Shown piece by piece: positions 1-8,403 of a stretch of 15,886 nt of DNA; positions within the stretch are counted from its first letter, which is position 1, and each line of letters starts with the position of its first letter. Under the pieces are notes generated by a model. It saw only the letters and a program-made list of their open reading frames with translations. It was not told the origin of the DNA and searched no databases. Source of the DNA: UBA11164 sp002420085 (GTDB lineage: Bacteria; Pseudomonadota; Gammaproteobacteria; Xanthomonadales; Xanthomonadaceae); NCBI GenBank assembly GCA_031976395.1, contig DALYLJ010000069.1, positions 1 through 15,886 on the forward strand, read 5' to 3'. A program made the position numbers and the translations under genes.

Positions 1-2
1 CG

Positions 3-1799
<1,797 letters not shown>

Positions 1800-1802
1800 C
1801 AC

Positions 1803-4304
1803 TCAGAGCACGGCAGCGTCGAAATCGAATTCCAGCCCGGAACCGGCCTGTTGGACCAGATTACCCTGAATCAGGTCGATCCCGCTCATCCACAGGGTCG
1901 CTGCCGCCTGTGCGTCCTCGACCCGGTGCCCGACCACCTTGACGTTCATGCCATGCAGTTCGTCGATCAGCAGGCGCAACTCGTCGCGCACGTTCTGGGT
2001 GGCGGCCGATCCGGCCTCGATGTAGCGGCCGGCCAGTTTTGCATAGCCGAGCGGCAACTCGTTGATCAGCCGGGCCGCCTCTGGAACCCGCTCGAACTGG
2101 CTGAGACAGACCAGGCAGCCGAACTCGGCAAGCTGGCGAAACACCGGCAACAGGGCATCGGCCTGGATGACCGCATCAGCCATGCGCATCTCCAGCACCA
2201 CGCAACTGCCGGCAAGGCCGGCCTGGGCCAGGTGCTGGCGCAACCATTCGACCTGCCCAGGGGCCAGCAGGGTCGGTGCCGATTGCGGTACGAACAGGCG
2301 CAGTCGGCGCCCGGCACGTGCCCGCTCGGCGACCACGTCGAGGGCATGACTGATCACCCAGCGGTCGATCTCGACCAGCAGGCCGGCGCGCTCGGCGAGC
2401 GGCACCAGGGTTGCCGCCGGATAGACCCGACCGGCATCGTCGCGCAGGCGCAACAGGGTCTGGTACTGCGCTTCCTCACTGCCCTGCACCGCCACGATCG
2501 GCTGGAACAGCAACTCGAACGAACGTCGCTCGATGGCATGGCGCAGCAAGTCGAGCAGCGCCTCCTCGTGTTCCCGTTCGGCGCCTTTCGGTGGCTCGAA
2601 GCGCTTGACACCGGTCTCGCTGCCGCGTGCCTGGCGGCAGGCGCGCTCGACCGCAGTCAGCAAGGCCCCGGCATCGGCAAAGCCGTGCTCGAATGCGCAC
2701 ACACCGACCGTGCAGCGCAAGCGCAACGGCCGGCCTTCGACCTCGAATGCCTGTTCGGCCAGCACCCGACGCAGGCGTTTGGCCAGCGCCTCCAGCGCCT
2801 CACCGTCGCCCGCCGGACACAACACCAGGAAGCTGGAGTCGCCCAGCCGACAGCCGTGGCCGGCCCCCGCGATGGCATCGGCCAGCCACCGCCCGACGTT
2901 CGCCAGTAGGCTTTCCAGCGCCGACAGACCCAATCGCTCACGAATCTGGCGGGTGCCCTCGATGTCGAGATAGAGCAGGCCGCCCAGTCGGCGACCACGG
3001 GCCGCGAGCGCGGCATCGAGGGCGTGATCGATGCGCTCCAGCAACCAGGACCGCCGATGCAGCCCGGTATGCGGATCATTGCTGGGCCGGCGACTGGCGC
3101 TCCTGCCGGCCGCACGCGCCCGGCGCACACGATTCTGGACCGCAGCGATCAGATGTCGCGGCCGGACCGGCTTGGCGATGAAATCATCACCGCCGGCCTC
3201 CAGCGCCTCGAACTGGAGGTCTTCGTCGCTCTCGCCAGACAGGAACACGATCGGGGTATTCAGGAATTCCTCGCGCTCGCGGATCAGGGCGGTCAGCTCC
3301 ATGCCGTTGGCCTTGGGCATGTGCAGGTCCATCAGCAACAGATCCGGATTGAACTCGGCCATCACCGGCAGCACCTGCATCGGGTCTTCCACCACCCGCG
3401 CATCCATGCCGGCATTGCGCAGAATGCTCTCGGCGAACACGCCCTGGGAGCGGTCGTCCTCGACGATCAACACTCGGAACGGCGGCTCGCGTTCGGGGTT
3501 GAGCATCTGCTCGACCTGCTGGACGACATCGCGAGGCGACAGCGGGGCGAACAGCAGGGCATCGGCATGGGCTCGACGTGCCGACAGCCGCGACTCGATG
3601 TCGTCGGTCGCGGCCAGCACGACCAGCGGGATTGCCGTGCCGCTGCGCTGCCGGGCCGGCAGCAGGGCATTGCCGATCGCCGCCAGATCGGATTCGAAGC
3701 CAGGTCCGATCAGGACCAGGTCGGGCGGCAGGGCCGACAGCACCTCCCGCAACTCCTCGGCTTCGACCAGGGCCTCGACCTCCAGCCCGGCGATCGCCAG
3801 TTGCTGCTCGACCTCGCGCCCGAAATCATCGCCGGCACTGAGGTAATAGATCCGGCAGGTGATGGTGCCGGCCGGTCGCACCGTCGGCACGGCCGATGGC
3901 GGCGGACCCGCAGGACGATCGCCGACATCGTCGATTGCTGCCACCGGATGACGTTCGCCGTCGTCGGCGCCCACCCCCTCGCTCGCTGGAAACAACTCGG
4001 CCAGCCGAGCCACGACTGCGGAAATCTGTCGGCGTATCGGCTCCTCGGGCAGGACATCGTCGGCCAGTGGCCTGCCGAGCAGGCTCTCCAGCGCCAGCAG
4101 CAACTCGCTGGCATCGACCAGACCATGTCGGCCGCTGGCGCCGGCCAGACGCTGGGCATCGGCGTGCAGCACCGAGAGGCCATTGATGTCCCAGCCCTCG
4201 GCCTCGAATCGGGCAATCCGGCGGGCCACCGCGTCGATGCGACGCGGCAGGTGGCGCCGGAAACTGCGGCGTGGATCGGTTGAGTCGGTGCTGGTGTCGG
4301 TCAT
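1803..4304 (-). CDS. Multi-domain response regulator with degenerate GGDEF and EAL domains
   Basis: This is an 833-residue cytoplasmic protein. I chose the ATG at 4304 (MTDTSTD...); the 55 residues upstream of it lack protein-like character. Residues 15-110 resemble an HPt helix bundle, but the phospho-histidine position in the AQRLAGASG motif is Gln51. Residues 150-268 look like a receiver without a phospho-acceptor (LVLIGPGF in place of LxxxD). Residues 275-395 are a canonical receiver: Glu282/Asp283/Asp284, Asp326 in LLLMDLHMP, Ser356 and Lys378. The GGDEF domain (405-570) has GDSSF in place of GGDEF. The EAL domain (578-825) has QTL in place of EAL. In the EAL domain, Pro673 replaces the N of VNLS, EMRM replaces EITE, SQF replaces DDF and His793 replaces the catalytic Glu of EGVE. 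Neither synthesis nor hydrolysis of c-di-GMP is therefore expected. A FimX-like binding or scaffold role, with Asp326 phosphorylated by the adjacent kinase, is an inference. Confidence 0.88.
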   Translation of the reverse strand: MTDTSTDSTDPRRSFRRHLPRRIDAVARRIARFEAEGWDINGLSVLHADAQRLAGASGRHGLVDASELLLALESLLGRPLADDVLPEEPIRRQISAVVARLAELFPASEGVGADDGERHPVAAIDDVGDRPAGPPPSAVPTVRPAGTITCRIYYLSAGDDFGREVEQQLAIAGLEVEALVEAEELREVLSALPPDLVLIGPGFESDLAAIGNALLPARQRSGTAIPLVVLAATDDIESRLSARRAHADALLFAPLSPRDVVQQVEQMLNPEREPPFRVLIVEDDRSQGVFAESILRNAGMDARVVEDPMQVLPVMAEFNPDLLLMDLHMPKANGMELTALIREREEFLNTPIVFLSGESDEDLQFEALEAGGDDFIAKPVRPRHLIAAVQNRVRRARAAGRSASRRPSNDPHTGLHRRSWLLERIDHALDAALAARGRRLGGLLYLDIEGTRQIRERLGLSALESLLANVGRWLADAIAGAGHGCRLGDSSFLVLCPAGDGEALEALAKRLRRVLAEQAFEVEGRPLRLRCTVGVCAFEHGFADAGALLTAVERACRQARGSETGVKRFEPPKGAEREHEEALLDLLRHAIERRSFELLFQPIVAVQGSEEAQYQTLLRLRDDAGRVYPAATLVPLAERAGLLVEIDRWVISHALDVVAERARAGRRLRLFVPQSAPTLLAPGQVEWLRQHLAQAGLAGSCVVLEMRMADAVIQADALLPVFRQLAEFGCLVCLSQFERVPEAARLINELPLGYAKLAGRYIEAGSAATQNVRDELRLLIDELHGMNVKVVGHRVEDAQAAATLWMSGIDLIQGNLVQQAGSGLEFDFDAAVL

Positions 4305-4317
4305 GTGCGCATGTTCG

Positions 4318-4338
4318 TTGCAGGAAGTATGCCTGCAA
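4318..4338. promoter_or_regulatory. Inverted repeat just upstream of the EAL-protein start
   Basis: TTGCAGG (4318-4324) and CCTGCAA (4332-4338) are a perfect 7-bp inverted repeat with a 7-base spacer. The inner arm ends 13 bases before the ATG of the minus-strand regulator gene. It could be an operator or an mRNA hairpin near the ribosome site. No known regulator consensus is recognised. The rest of the 203-base divergent region (4305-4507) shows no coding potential. Confidence 0.35.
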
Positions 4339-4447
4339 TCGGCTCCGTTGCCTGCTGGGGGTTGAACACGACATCCGGAGAATCGTGATAGGCCGCACGG
4401 TAACGGTTGATCGGCCCTTCGCGCAAGCCCGATCGTGGTCGTCGTCC

Positions 4448-4476
4448 TTGACGCGCGCGGTGCGAACACCTATACC
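4448..4476 (+). promoter_or_regulatory. Sigma70-type promoter for the DUF6776-bactofilin genes
   Basis: TTGACG (4448-4453, five of six to consensus) and TATACC (4471-4476, four of six) are separated by exactly 17 bases. Transcription would begin near 4483, giving a leader of about 25 bases before the ATG at 4508. No comparable promoter stands out for the divergent minus-strand gene. Confidence 0.6.
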
Positions 4477-4507
4477 GCTACCTTCTTCTTCACGCAGCCC
4501 TCACTCC

Positions 4508-5248
4508 ATGTCCGTGTCCGTGAATCGGCGACGATTTTCCGTCGTCCCGAGAAGACGACAAAATCGCTGGCTGGCGGTCATCGTGGTAATTCTCTGGCTG
4601 CTGAGCCTCGGCCTGGTCTGGCTGCAATCGGCCCGGCAGGCGGCGCCGACCCTGGCGGCGGTCGCGGCAGAACGCGACACACTGCGCGAGGAGCAGAAAA
4701 ACCTGGAAAGCGATCTGACCGACGCGCGCCAACAGATCGCCAACCTTGGCCGCTCGGAGGAAATCGCTCGCGCCGCCAACCTCAACCTGCAACGCACGCT
4801 CTCCGAACGCGAAGAGGAAATGGCGCAACTGCGCGCCGACGTGAGCTTCTACGAGCGTCTGGTCGGCACCTCCGGCCAGCGGCGCGGGCTCAGCGTTCAC
4901 AGCCTGGAATTCAGCCAGGGCGCCGATCGCGTCTGGTCGTACCAGGTCACCCTGGTGCAGAACCTCAATCGCGGCAAGATCAGCCGGGGCGACCTCACGC
5001 TCGCCATTGAGGGCGTGCTCGACGGCACCCTCGACACCCTCGAATGGACCGATCTCAAGCAGGAGTCCGACTCCCAGCCACAGCCATTCGAGTTCCGCTA
5101 CTTTCAGCAGCTTCGCGGCAATGTCATGTTGCCGCCGAACTTCCAGCCGCACCGTGTGCGGGTGTCGCTGCGCACCGAGGGCCGCGAACTGGAGCAGCCG
5201 TTCGACTGGGATCGAATCCTTACCACTACAGCAAGCGCCGGGAGATGA
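4508..5248 (+). CDS. DUF6776-like single-pass membrane coiled-coil protein
   Basis: The product is 246 residues. A basic N-terminus (RRRFSVVPRRRQNR) precedes one hydrophobic segment at about 21-39, so the protein should be anchored in the inner membrane with the bulk in the periplasm. Residues 50-112 are a charged heptad-like coiled coil. A predicted beta-rich C-terminal domain follows, introduced by FYERLVG (114-120), with VTLVQNLNRG and a C-terminal VRVSLRTEG strand. This layout matches the family I know as DUF6776, whose function is unknown. The start at 4508 leaves a 25-base leader from the promoter; no strong ribosome site is visible. The next gene, a bactofilin, begins 2 bases after the stop, so the two are probably cotranscribed. 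A role in envelope organisation alongside bactofilin is plausible but inferred only from this pairing. Confidence 0.75.
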   Translation: MSVSVNRRRFSVVPRRRQNRWLAVIVVILWLLSLGLVWLQSARQAAPTLAAVAAERDTLREEQKNLESDLTDARQQIANLGRSEEIARAANLNLQRTLSEREEEMAQLRADVSFYERLVGTSGQRRGLSVHSLEFSQGADRVWSYQVTLVQNLNRGKISRGDLTLAIEGVLDGTLDTLEWTDLKQESDSQPQPFEFRYFQQLRGNVMLPPNFQPHRVRVSLRTEGRELEQPFDWDRILTTTASAGR

Positions 5249-5250
5249 GA

Positions 5251-5715
5251 ATGTTCGGAGGAGACAAGCGCGGCAAAGGTCGCGGCATGGGCGAAATCGA
5301 GACCCTGATCGGGCCACGGATGACCATCCGCGGCGATCTCGATTTCAGCGGCGGTCTGTACGTCGAGGGCACGGTTCACGGCACCATCCGGGCCGCCGGT
5401 GGCGACGCGGTCATCACCATATCCGAGCGGGGCCTGGTCGAGGGCGAGGTTCATGCCCCGACCGTGATCGTCTGCGGCCAGTTGCGCGGCGACATCCACG
5501 CCAGCGAACGGGTCGAACTCGGCGACCATGCCCGGGTCGAGGGCGACATCCACTACACGATCGTGGAAATGGCCGCCGGGGCGATGATCACCGGCCGACT
5601 GATCCATGCCGAAGCCAAGCCGAAACGGCTGACTGGTCCGGAATCGGCCAGCCCATCCGGCAAGGAGACCCGCGAGGAGGCCCGCGCCGGCAAGGGCAGC
5701 GATGCCAAGCCCTGA
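5251..5715 (+). CDS. Bactofilin (polymer-forming cytoskeletal protein)
   Basis: The product is 154 residues. A glycine- and lysine-rich N-terminal tail (MFGGDKRGKGRG) leads to the bactofilin core at about 15-120. The core has IETLIGPRMTIRGDLDFSGG, then VEGTVHGTI, VEGEVHAP and VEGDIHYTIV, the short repeating turns of the right-handed beta-helix. A charged, probably disordered tail follows (122-154). Bactofilins self-assemble into nucleotide-free filaments at the inner membrane and help position cell-wall or envelope machinery. Of two possible starts (5245 overlapping the upstream stop, or 5251), 5251 is preferred because GGAG at 5241-5244 sits 6 bases before it. The family is clear; the specific role here is not. 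Confidence 0.9.
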   Translation: MFGGDKRGKGRGMGEIETLIGPRMTIRGDLDFSGGLYVEGTVHGTIRAAGGDAVITISERGLVEGEVHAPTVIVCGQLRGDIHASERVELGDHARVEGDIHYTIVEMAAGAMITGRLIHAEAKPKRLTGPESASPSGKETREEARAGKGSDAKP

Positions 5716-5810
5716 GACCGCCATGCCGTGGTCGAGGTCGTGAGCGGGGTTCGAGCTGCCGCCGGGTCGCCCCCGGTCGGATCAGGCTCGGACGGGCATC
5801 GCCAGCCACT

Positions 5811-5825
5811 GTCGTCCTGCCGGCC
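5811..5825 (+). repeat. 15-bp direct repeat, left side of the gap
   Basis: GTCGTCCTGCCGGCC abuts the N run and is repeated identically at 5926-5940 on the other side. GCCACT precedes this copy, and it also overlaps the end of the right copy. This is consistent with either an unmerged overlap of the two contig ends or an 18-bp tandem repeat inside the gap. Confidence 0.85.
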
Positions 5826-5925
5826 NNNNNNNNNNNNNNNNNNNNNNNNNNNNNNNNNNNNNNNNNNNNNNNNNNNNNNNNNNNNNNNNNNNNNNNNNNN
5901 NNNNNNNNNNNNNNNNNNNNNNNNN
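5826..5925. other. Assembly gap of 100 N
   Basis: There are exactly 100 unknown bases, the usual placeholder for a gap of unknown size. It sits between bactofilin and erpA. The readable part of this 256-base interval (5716-5825 and 5926-5971) shows no gene; it holds the repeats that flank the gap and a GGGCGATCGCCC palindrome shortly before erpA. A promoter for erpA may be hidden here. Confidence 0.98.
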
Positions 5926-5940
5926 GTCGTCCTGCCGGCC
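5926..5940 (+). repeat. 15-bp direct repeat, right side of the gap
   Basis: This is identical to 5811-5825 and starts at the first base after the N run. Reading on, GCCACT recurs (5938-5943), matching the bases just before the left copy. That gives a candidate repeat unit of 18 bp. Confidence 0.85.
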
Positions 5941-5971
5941 ACTTGATTCCAAGGGCGATCGCCCCGAATCT

Positions 5972-6337
5972 ATGCCCATGAGCGAATCACCGAGCTACCA
6001 ATCCCTCGACACGCCCCTGGCGTTCAGCCCAGCCGCTGCCGGCAAGGTCCGACGCCTGATCGAAGAGGAAGGCAACCCCGATCTGCAACTGCGGGTGTAC
6101 ATCATCGGCGGCGGCTGTTCCGGCTTCCAGTACGGGTTCAGCTTCGAGGAACAGCGCGAGGACGACGATCTGGCGGTGGTTACCGATGGCGTCACCCTGC
6201 TGGTCGACCCACTCAGCCTGCAATACCTGATGGGCGCCGAGGTTGACTACTCCGAGGGCCTGACCGGCGCCCAGTTCGTCATCCGCAACCCCAACGCCAA
6301 GACCACCTGCGGCTGCGGCAGTTCGTTCTCGGTGTGA
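5972..6337 (+). CDS. erpA: Iron-sulfur cluster insertion protein ErpA
   Basis: This is an A-type carrier that passes Fe-S clusters to client enzymes in the cytoplasm. The 121-residue product has the three conserved cysteine ligands: Cys49 in IIGGGCSGFQYGF, and Cys113 and Cys115 in TTCGCGSSFSV at the C-terminus. The N-terminus has the family FSPAAAGKVRRLIEEEGNP block. YIIGGGCSGFQY and DPLSLQYLMGAEVDYSEGLTGAQFVI favour ErpA over IscA or NfuA. Length is close to the ~114 residues usual for ErpA. ATGs at 5972 and 5978 are both possible and neither has a clear ribosome site. The stop overlaps the GTG start of nudC, so the two are translationally coupled. Confidence 0.93.
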   Translation: MPMSESPSYQSLDTPLAFSPAAAGKVRRLIEEEGNPDLQLRVYIIGGGCSGFQYGFSFEEQREDDDLAVVTDGVTLLVDPLSLQYLMGAEVDYSEGLTGAQFVIRNPNAKTTCGCGSSFSV

Positions 6338-7245
6338 ACCCGGACCGGCCCGGATACGCCTTCGGACGCGCCGGGGCCGATCGCTGCGATGGTTTGCGCA
6401 GCGACCCTGATGCGATCCGGGCGCTGTGGCCGGACGGCCGGGTGATCCTGATCGACCCGCACGGCGCCGCCGTCGCCCAGGGGCCGGAATCCAGCCTCGA
6501 CCTGTACCTGCCGCGCGGTCGCGAACTGCCCGATCTGCTGGCCGAAGCCAGTCTGCTCGGCCGCGATGCCGACGGCGCTGCCTGGTTCGCCCTGCCGAGC
6601 GAGCGGGTCGGCCACCTGCCCGAGGGCCGCATCGACCTGCGCGGCGCGGCTTCCGGACTGCCCTCGTTGCAGGCCGGATTGCTCGCCTATGGCCGCGCCC
6701 TGCTCCACTGGCAGCGCCACAACCGCCACTGCGGTCGCTGCGGGGCACCACTGTCCCTGCTCAGGGCCGGCCATCAGGCCACCTGCCCGGCCTGTCGCAG
6801 CGATTTCTATCCGCGCACCGATCCGGCGGTGATCGTCCTGGTCAGCGATGGCGAGCGCATCCTGCTCGGTCGGCAGGCAAGCTGGCCGCCACGCCGCTAC
6901 TCGGTACTGGCCGGCTTCGTCGAGCCCGGCGAGCAACTGGAAGAAACCGTCGAGCGGGAAGTCATGGAGGAAGCCGGGCTGCGCGTCCTGCACAGCCACT
7001 ACGTCGCCTCGCAGCCCTGGCCGTTTCCCTCGGCGCTGATGATCGGCTTCACTGCCCTCGCCGAACCGGCTGAGCCGACCTGCGGTGACGAACTCGAAGA
7101 CGCTCGCTGGTTCGATGTCGAAACCCTGATGGCCGAGATCGCGCGCGGCGACCTGCTGCTGTCACCGCGCATCTCGATCGCCCGATACCTGATCGACGAC
7201 TGGCTGCGTCAGCGCGGTGCGCTGGCGTCGAACCCGAACGTCTGA
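6334..7245 (+). CDS. nudC: NAD(+) diphosphatase, NudC-type NUDIX hydrolase
   Basis: The enzyme cleaves NADH/NAD+ to NMN(H) and AMP, and NudC members also remove NAD caps from RNA 5' ends. The 303-residue product has a family N-terminal domain and a zinc ribbon of Cys133/Cys136 and Cys151/Cys154 (HCGRCGAPL ... CPACRSDFYPRTDPAVI). A perfect NUDIX box follows at 194-216: GX5EX7 then REVMEEAGL. The NudC hallmark SQPWPFPSALM comes next (226 onward). Translation starts at a GTG (6334) that overlaps the erpA stop by four bases. Length and motif order are those of the family. The erpA-nudC coupling suggests cotranscription; I know of no direct biochemical link between them. Confidence 0.93.
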   Translation: MNPDRPGYAFGRAGADRCDGLRSDPDAIRALWPDGRVILIDPHGAAVAQGPESSLDLYLPRGRELPDLLAEASLLGRDADGAAWFALPSERVGHLPEGRIDLRGAASGLPSLQAGLLAYGRALLHWQRHNRHCGRCGAPLSLLRAGHQATCPACRSDFYPRTDPAVIVLVSDGERILLGRQASWPPRRYSVLAGFVEPGEQLEETVEREVMEEAGLRVLHSHYVASQPWPFPSALMIGFTALAEPAEPTCGDELEDARWFDVETLMAEIARGDLLLSPRISIARYLIDDWLRQRGALASNPNV

Positions 7246-7282
7246 AACCTACCCGCCGGCCCGGACCGCTGTCCGGCGAGTC

Positions 7283-7291
7283 TGCTAAAGT
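7283..7291 (+). promoter_or_regulatory. Possible extended -10 element before ampE
   Basis: TGCTAAAGT has the TG of an extended -10 and TAAAGT, which agrees with TATAAT at four positions including the first, second and last. No -35 stands out. Two short hairpins flank it: CCGGAC/GTCCGG (7261-7276) behind nudC and GCCACCG/CGGTGGC (7304-7323) in the presumed leader. The 138-base spacing from nudC makes a separate promoter reasonable. Confidence 0.35.
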
Positions 7292-7383
7292 CGCGGTTTC
7301 GCCGCCACCGTGGTTGCGGTGGCAGTCGCGAGCGCGGGCGCAGGCGCGGCGACTTGGCGCGAGCGACCGTTCGAGGAGGATTC

Positions 7384-8277
7384 ATGGCTGCCACCCTGTT
7401 CGCCGTCGTACTGGCGCTGTTGCTTGGGCACGGCCTGCCTGGGCTGACCGGCATCCGCGACTTCGGCTGGCTGAACTCCTGGGGCGGCTGGCTTCAGAAT
7501 CGGCTGTCACAACCGGAACGCTCGCCGAATGCCTGGCTGCTGCTGCCCCTGATCGGCCTGCCGGTACTGGCGGTGCTGGTGCTGCAACTGGCTCTGCGCG
7601 ACGGCTGGCTGGCCAGTCTGATCGGGTTCGTGTTCGCCACTGCGATCCTGTTCTACTGCTGGGGTCCGCGCGACCTCGATGTCGATGTCGAACGGATCGT
7701 CGAGGCCGAATCCCAGGGCGAACGCCTGGCCGCCGCGCAGACCCTGTGGCCCGAGAATGGCCAGCCCAATCTGAACGGCCCGGCCCTGGTCGAGGCGGTG
7801 TTCCGGGGCGCGCTGCGGCGCTGGTTCGGTGTCCTGTTCTGGTTTCTGCTGCTTGGCCCGGCCGGCGCCGTGCTCTATCGTCTCACCGCCCTGACCGCCG
7901 AGGATGCCCTGGCCCAGGCCCTGAATCCGGACAGTCGCGACGCAGCCAATGATCTGCTGCGCATCCTCGACTGGCCGGCGGCGCAACTGACCACCCTGGG
8001 CCTGGCCCTGGCCGCCAATTTCGACAGCGTGATGGCCGCCTGGCGCGATTGGCATGCCGGCGGCTTCGGCCTCGACTCGGGCTTTCTGGGCGCCGCCGCG
8101 CGTGCCTGCGTCGCCAGTGAGATCGCTGCGGAGCGTGACGAGGACGAACATGCCGACGCCCTGGCCACCATCCCGGCACTGGCCGAACTGCGCGATGCCA
8201 TGAGTCTCGTCTGGCGGGTGCTGCTGCTGTGGCTTGCGGTGCTGGCGCTGTTCGTGCTGGCCGGCTGGGTCGACTGA
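7384..8277 (+). CDS. ampE: AmpE-like inner-membrane protein
   Basis: The 297-residue integral membrane protein has hydrophobic segments at about 1-20, 50-70, 74-92, 146-168 and 275-294. Between them it carries the AmpE/CobD-CbiB-like pattern: an RDLDVDVERIVEAE segment after the third membrane helix, LFWFLLLGPAGAVLYRL, and NDLLRILDWPAAQLTTLGLALA. In enterobacteria AmpE is encoded with the amidase AmpD and influences beta-lactamase regulation; its biochemical role is unsettled. No ampD or ampC is present here. The ATG at 7384 was chosen because AGGAGG (7374-7379) lies 4 bases upstream. An in-frame ATG at 7354 would add ten non-hydrophobic residues. The gene ends at a strong hairpin terminator. 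Confidence 0.8.
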   Translation: MAATLFAVVLALLLGHGLPGLTGIRDFGWLNSWGGWLQNRLSQPERSPNAWLLLPLIGLPVLAVLVLQLALRDGWLASLIGFVFATAILFYCWGPRDLDVDVERIVEAESQGERLAAAQTLWPENGQPNLNGPALVEAVFRGALRRWFGVLFWFLLLGPAGAVLYRLTALTAEDALAQALNPDSRDAANDLLRILDWPAAQLTTLGLALAANFDSVMAAWRDWHAGGFGLDSGFLGAAARACVASEIAAERDEDEHADALATIPALAELRDAMSLVWRVLLLWLAVLALFVLAGWVD

Positions 8278-8360
8278 GGCGACCCTCGCCGCTCGCCGCG
8301 TGCGGCAACCCGATTCCGCCGCAACCCCGCATCCGAGCCCGAGTTCGGCACCCGAGTCAT

Positions 8361-8395
8361 TCCCCGACCTCCGGAGCCATGCCGGAGGTCGGGGA
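8361..8395. terminator. Bidirectional hairpin terminator between ampE and mtrB
   Basis: TCCCCGACCTCCGG (8361-8374) and CCGGAGGTCGGGGA (8382-8395) form a perfect 14-bp stem with a 7-base loop. It lies between convergent genes, starting 83 bases after the ampE stop and 9 bases after the mtrB stop. There is no U tract on either strand, so it may work as a GC-rich or Rho-assisted terminator or as a 3'-end stabiliser for both mRNAs. Confidence 0.75.
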
Positions 8396-8403
8396 TGGAT
8401 CGA

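Noticed and set aside
3024..4283. 419-codon plus-strand frame opposite the GGDEF-EAL regulator
   Set aside because: The minus frame carries canonical receiver motifs; the plus frame is rich in Gln/Arg/His in the manner of antisense of GC-rich codons.
4490..5317. Minus-strand frame opposite the DUF6776-like and bactofilin genes
   Set aside because: The plus-strand genes have a promoter, membrane helix, coiled coil and bactofilin motifs; this frame crosses both and has none.
5245..5715. Bactofilin start at 5245 overlapping the upstream stop
   Set aside because: GGAG would be only one or no base away from that ATG, whereas it is correctly placed for the ATG at 5251.
5953..5960. GCGATCGC octamer, also seen near 3788 and 13664
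   Set aside because: It recalls the cyanobacterial HIP1 element, but a few copies in nearly 16 kb of GC-rich DNA are not clear enrichment and the genes are gammaproteobacterial.
7261..7323. Two short hairpins between nudC and ampE considered as a riboswitch or terminator
   Set aside because: Stems of only 6 and 7 bp with no U tract and no known riboswitch core; mentioned only as context for the possible promoter.
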